A stretch of 64,000 nucleotides of DNA from Paraflavitalea devenefica (GTDB taxonomy: Bacteria > Bacteroidota > Bacteroidia > Chitinophagales > Chitinophagaceae): NCBI RefSeq assembly GCF_011759375.1, contig NZ_JAARML010000004.1:496001-560000 (forward strand), given 5' to 3'. Of this stretch, positions 62,736 to 64,000 are shown one piece after another; the first letter of the stretch is position 1, and every line of letters begins with the position of its first letter. Made by a program: the position numbers and the translations under genes. The notes beneath the pieces were generated by a model. That model was not told where the DNA came from, did no database searches, and saw only the letters and a list, made by a program, of their open reading frames with translations.

Positions 62736-63294
62736 AATTACGATACGGTGTGATACAAAAGTTTAAAGGTACATCAAATTGATGGAGGTCTTCTATCCCC
62801 TTTACCGCTTCAAAAAAGGAGAAGCCTACGCGTATGATATCGTGGCGGCAGCGGGCCAGGAAACGGTCATAATATCCTTTGCCATACCCTATCCGGAAGC
62901 CTTTTTCATCGAAGGCAACCAGCGGCACAAAGATGATGTCCAGCAGTTCGGGGGGCACTATGGGTCCGCTGATAGGCTCCAGTATATGGTACCGGTTCTT
63001 GATGAAGAGCCCGCCTCTTTGCACTACAGTGGCCTCCATATCAGTGGAGTGTTCTTCAATGCGGGGCCAGGTGGTTTGCATGGAAGGGTTTTGCTGCTTG
63101 AGCATGTCTTCACAAACAGATACGTCAAACTCCCGTGCTGAGGGCAACGGCGAATAAGACAGCAGGTATTTAACAGGAGGAAAGGTTAATTTCTTAAAGT
63201 TAAACGCCATGAGGGCGGTTTGCTGGTGGAAGTCTTCTTCGGGAATGTCCAACCTGCGTCGCAGGTAATCCTTTCTAACGGTTTTTTTTATCAT
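62725..63294 (-). CDS. 5-formyltetrahydrofolate cyclo-ligase
   Basis: 189 aa. Converts 5-formyl-THF to 5,10-methenyl-THF using ATP. Family marks: N-terminal IKKTVRKDYLRRRLDI with basic residues near the ATP site, then the C-terminal IIFVPLVAFDEKGFRIGYGKGYYDRFL, whose GYGKGYYDRF is the diagnostic motif, and FFEAVKGIEDLHQFDVPLNF. Coupled to lpxK by overlap and to bioD by a 4-bp ATGA overlap. Confidence 0.94.
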   Translation of the reverse strand: MIKKTVRKDYLRRRLDIPEEDFHQQTALMAFNFKKLTFPPVKYLLSYSPLPSAREFDVSVCEDMLKQQNPSMQTTWPRIEEHSTDMEATVVQRGGLFIKNRYHILEPISGPIVPPELLDIIFVPLVAFDEKGFRIGYGKGYYDRFLARCRHDIIRVGFSFFEAVKGIEDLHQFDVPLNFCITPYRNYEF

Positions 63295-63920
63295 AGAAAT
63301 CCTTTCAGTTGCTTTTGAAGGGCAGCCGTCTGAGCCTCGATGAAATTCCCGTTTTCTGTTCTCATATATGGTACAGATGCTATCTGTGGATAGTTGCTCC
63401 AGTGTACGATCTCTTCTTCATAGTGAAGGTACTGGTCATTAAATATCCACCCTATTACCGGCAAATTCATCTCCCTGCACACACGGGCGGTTAATAATGA
63501 ATGATTGATGCTCCCCAGGTAGTTGCGACTAATCAGTATGACTTTTGCCCCCAGGGCTTTTATCAGGTCTGCCACAAATTCCGATCCGTTTAACGGGACC
63601 AGTAATCCGCCGGCTCCTTCGATGATCAAATTACGATTTATTGCCGGAACCTGTTCACAAATTTTTTGAATGGAAATGGTGATGCCTTCCTCCCTGGCTG
63701 CAATATGCGGCGATGCAGGCATTTTGAGTTTGTATACTTCCGGATGGACGATAGAAGCAGTACCCGTTAGCGTATGCTGTACATACTCGCTGTCGGTGCC
63801 TCCCTCATACCCTGCCTGGATGGGCTTCCAGTAATCTGCCTCCAGCGCCCTGGCCAGCAGGGCAGAGATGAAGGTTTTGCCTATTCCTGTGCCTATTCCG
63901 GTAATAAAGATGGGAGCCAT
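63291..63920 (-). CDS. bioD: dethiobiotin synthase
   Basis: 209 aa. Carboxylates 7,8-diaminopelargonate to form the ureido ring of dethiobiotin with ATP. The P-loop is GIGTGIGKTFISA (about residues 7-18), followed by YWKPIQAGYEGGTDSEYVQ, PASPHIAAREEGI and LIIEGAGGLLVPLNG. The C-terminal VIGWIFNDQYLHYEEE lies in the nucleotide-recognition region. It starts the minus-strand bioD/FTHF-ligase/lpxK/rnr string; no other biotin gene is in view. Confidence 0.95.
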   Translation of the reverse strand: MAPIFITGIGTGIGKTFISALLARALEADYWKPIQAGYEGGTDSEYVQHTLTGTASIVHPEVYKLKMPASPHIAAREEGITISIQKICEQVPAINRNLIIEGAGGLLVPLNGSEFVADLIKALGAKVILISRNYLGSINHSLLTARVCREMNLPVIGWIFNDQYLHYEEEIVHWSNYPQIASVPYMRTENGNFIEAQTAALQKQLKGFL

Positions 63921-63945
63921 AGTAGTGAGTTGTGTTTAAGCATGA

Positions 63946-63976
63946 GCTAGTAGTAAGTGGCGAGTGGCTAGTGGGG
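63946..63976. repeat. degenerate 8-nt tandem repeat
   Basis: GCTAGTAG, TAAGTGGC, GAGTGGCT, AGTGGGGC in tandem upstream of bioD. Confidence 0.55.
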
Positions 63977-64000
63977 CTTTATGTGTAACCCGCTAACTGA

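Noticed and set aside
1..64000. tRNA or rRNA genes
   Set aside because: No TTCRA-type T-arm with a matching acceptor stem, and no rRNA signature, was noticed on either strand by eye.

Overview
The window reads as chromosomal DNA of a Bacteroidota bacterium, most likely family Chitinophagaceae (Niastella/Chitinophaga-like). Support comes from SusC/SusD and FecI/FecR genes, DUF4920, DUF2027-Smr and DUF6850/DUF4876 proteins, the yceD-rpmF-plsX order, and promoter boxes of the TAnnTTTG type.

Layout. 1-6.7 kb: a dienelactone-hydrolase lipoprotein, an outer-membrane barrel, a membrane histidine kinase, a YqaE/Pmp3 protein, a META lipoprotein and a DUF2452 protein. 6.7-13.4 kb: a minus-strand surface-protein cluster with a 1067-aa repeat adhesin. 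14.2-17.3 kb: a propeller-type sensor kinase. 17.5-27.7 kb: a GDPD lipoprotein and a tightly packed five-gene minus-strand operon (TonB receptor, DUF4876 lipoprotein, DUF6850 barrel, di-haem peroxidase, second TonB receptor), probably for uptake of a redox-sensitive or metal-containing ligand. 28-35.8 kb: core genes (DUF4920, yceD, rpmF, plsX, CPBP protease, RNase P RNA, DUF2027-Smr, amino-acid permease, polyprenyl synthase). 36.2-38.9 kb: an AT-rich, apparently acquired operon (hotdog-like protein, PLP enzyme, BASS transporter). 39-40.4 kb: an M23 peptidase and a Bacteroidota orphan protein.

40.7-46.5 kb holds the most unusual object. Six small AT-rich genes, all on the minus strand, are each followed by a roughly 200-nt imperfect palindrome. 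Each gene is bounded by short edges of the form AAC.../...GTT. The two edges of one cassette are reverse complements of each other, whereas the two edges of one palindrome are not, apart from the AAC/GTT core. That is the rule expected for integron cassettes with attC sites. The head of the array has only a simple GTT core site, and about 120 bp beyond it lies a frameshifted remnant of a tyrosine recombinase. Cassette cargo includes a TIR-domain protein and a HEPN-like protein, which suggests defence. The site cores do not fit the canonical GTTRRRY consensus.

47.6-59.5 kb: a VOC protein, then an ECF sigma factor, FecR anti-sigma, STN-bearing SusC, SusD, a zinc metalloprotease and an M20 amidohydrolase. 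Together these look like a regulated unit for importing and degrading a peptide or amide substrate. 59.5-63.9 kb: rnr, lpxK, 5-formyl-THF cyclo-ligase and bioD on the minus strand.

Dispersed through intergenic DNA are degenerate tandem repeats of fixed period but unrelated sequence (11 nt at 14.1, 40.6, 47.0 and 47.3 kb; 8 nt at 34.8, 35.9 and 63.9 kb; 7 nt inside the FecR gene). Small palindromic elements also occur, including three hairpins inside the RNase P RNA gene. No tRNA, rRNA, CRISPR array or intact insertion sequence was recognised.
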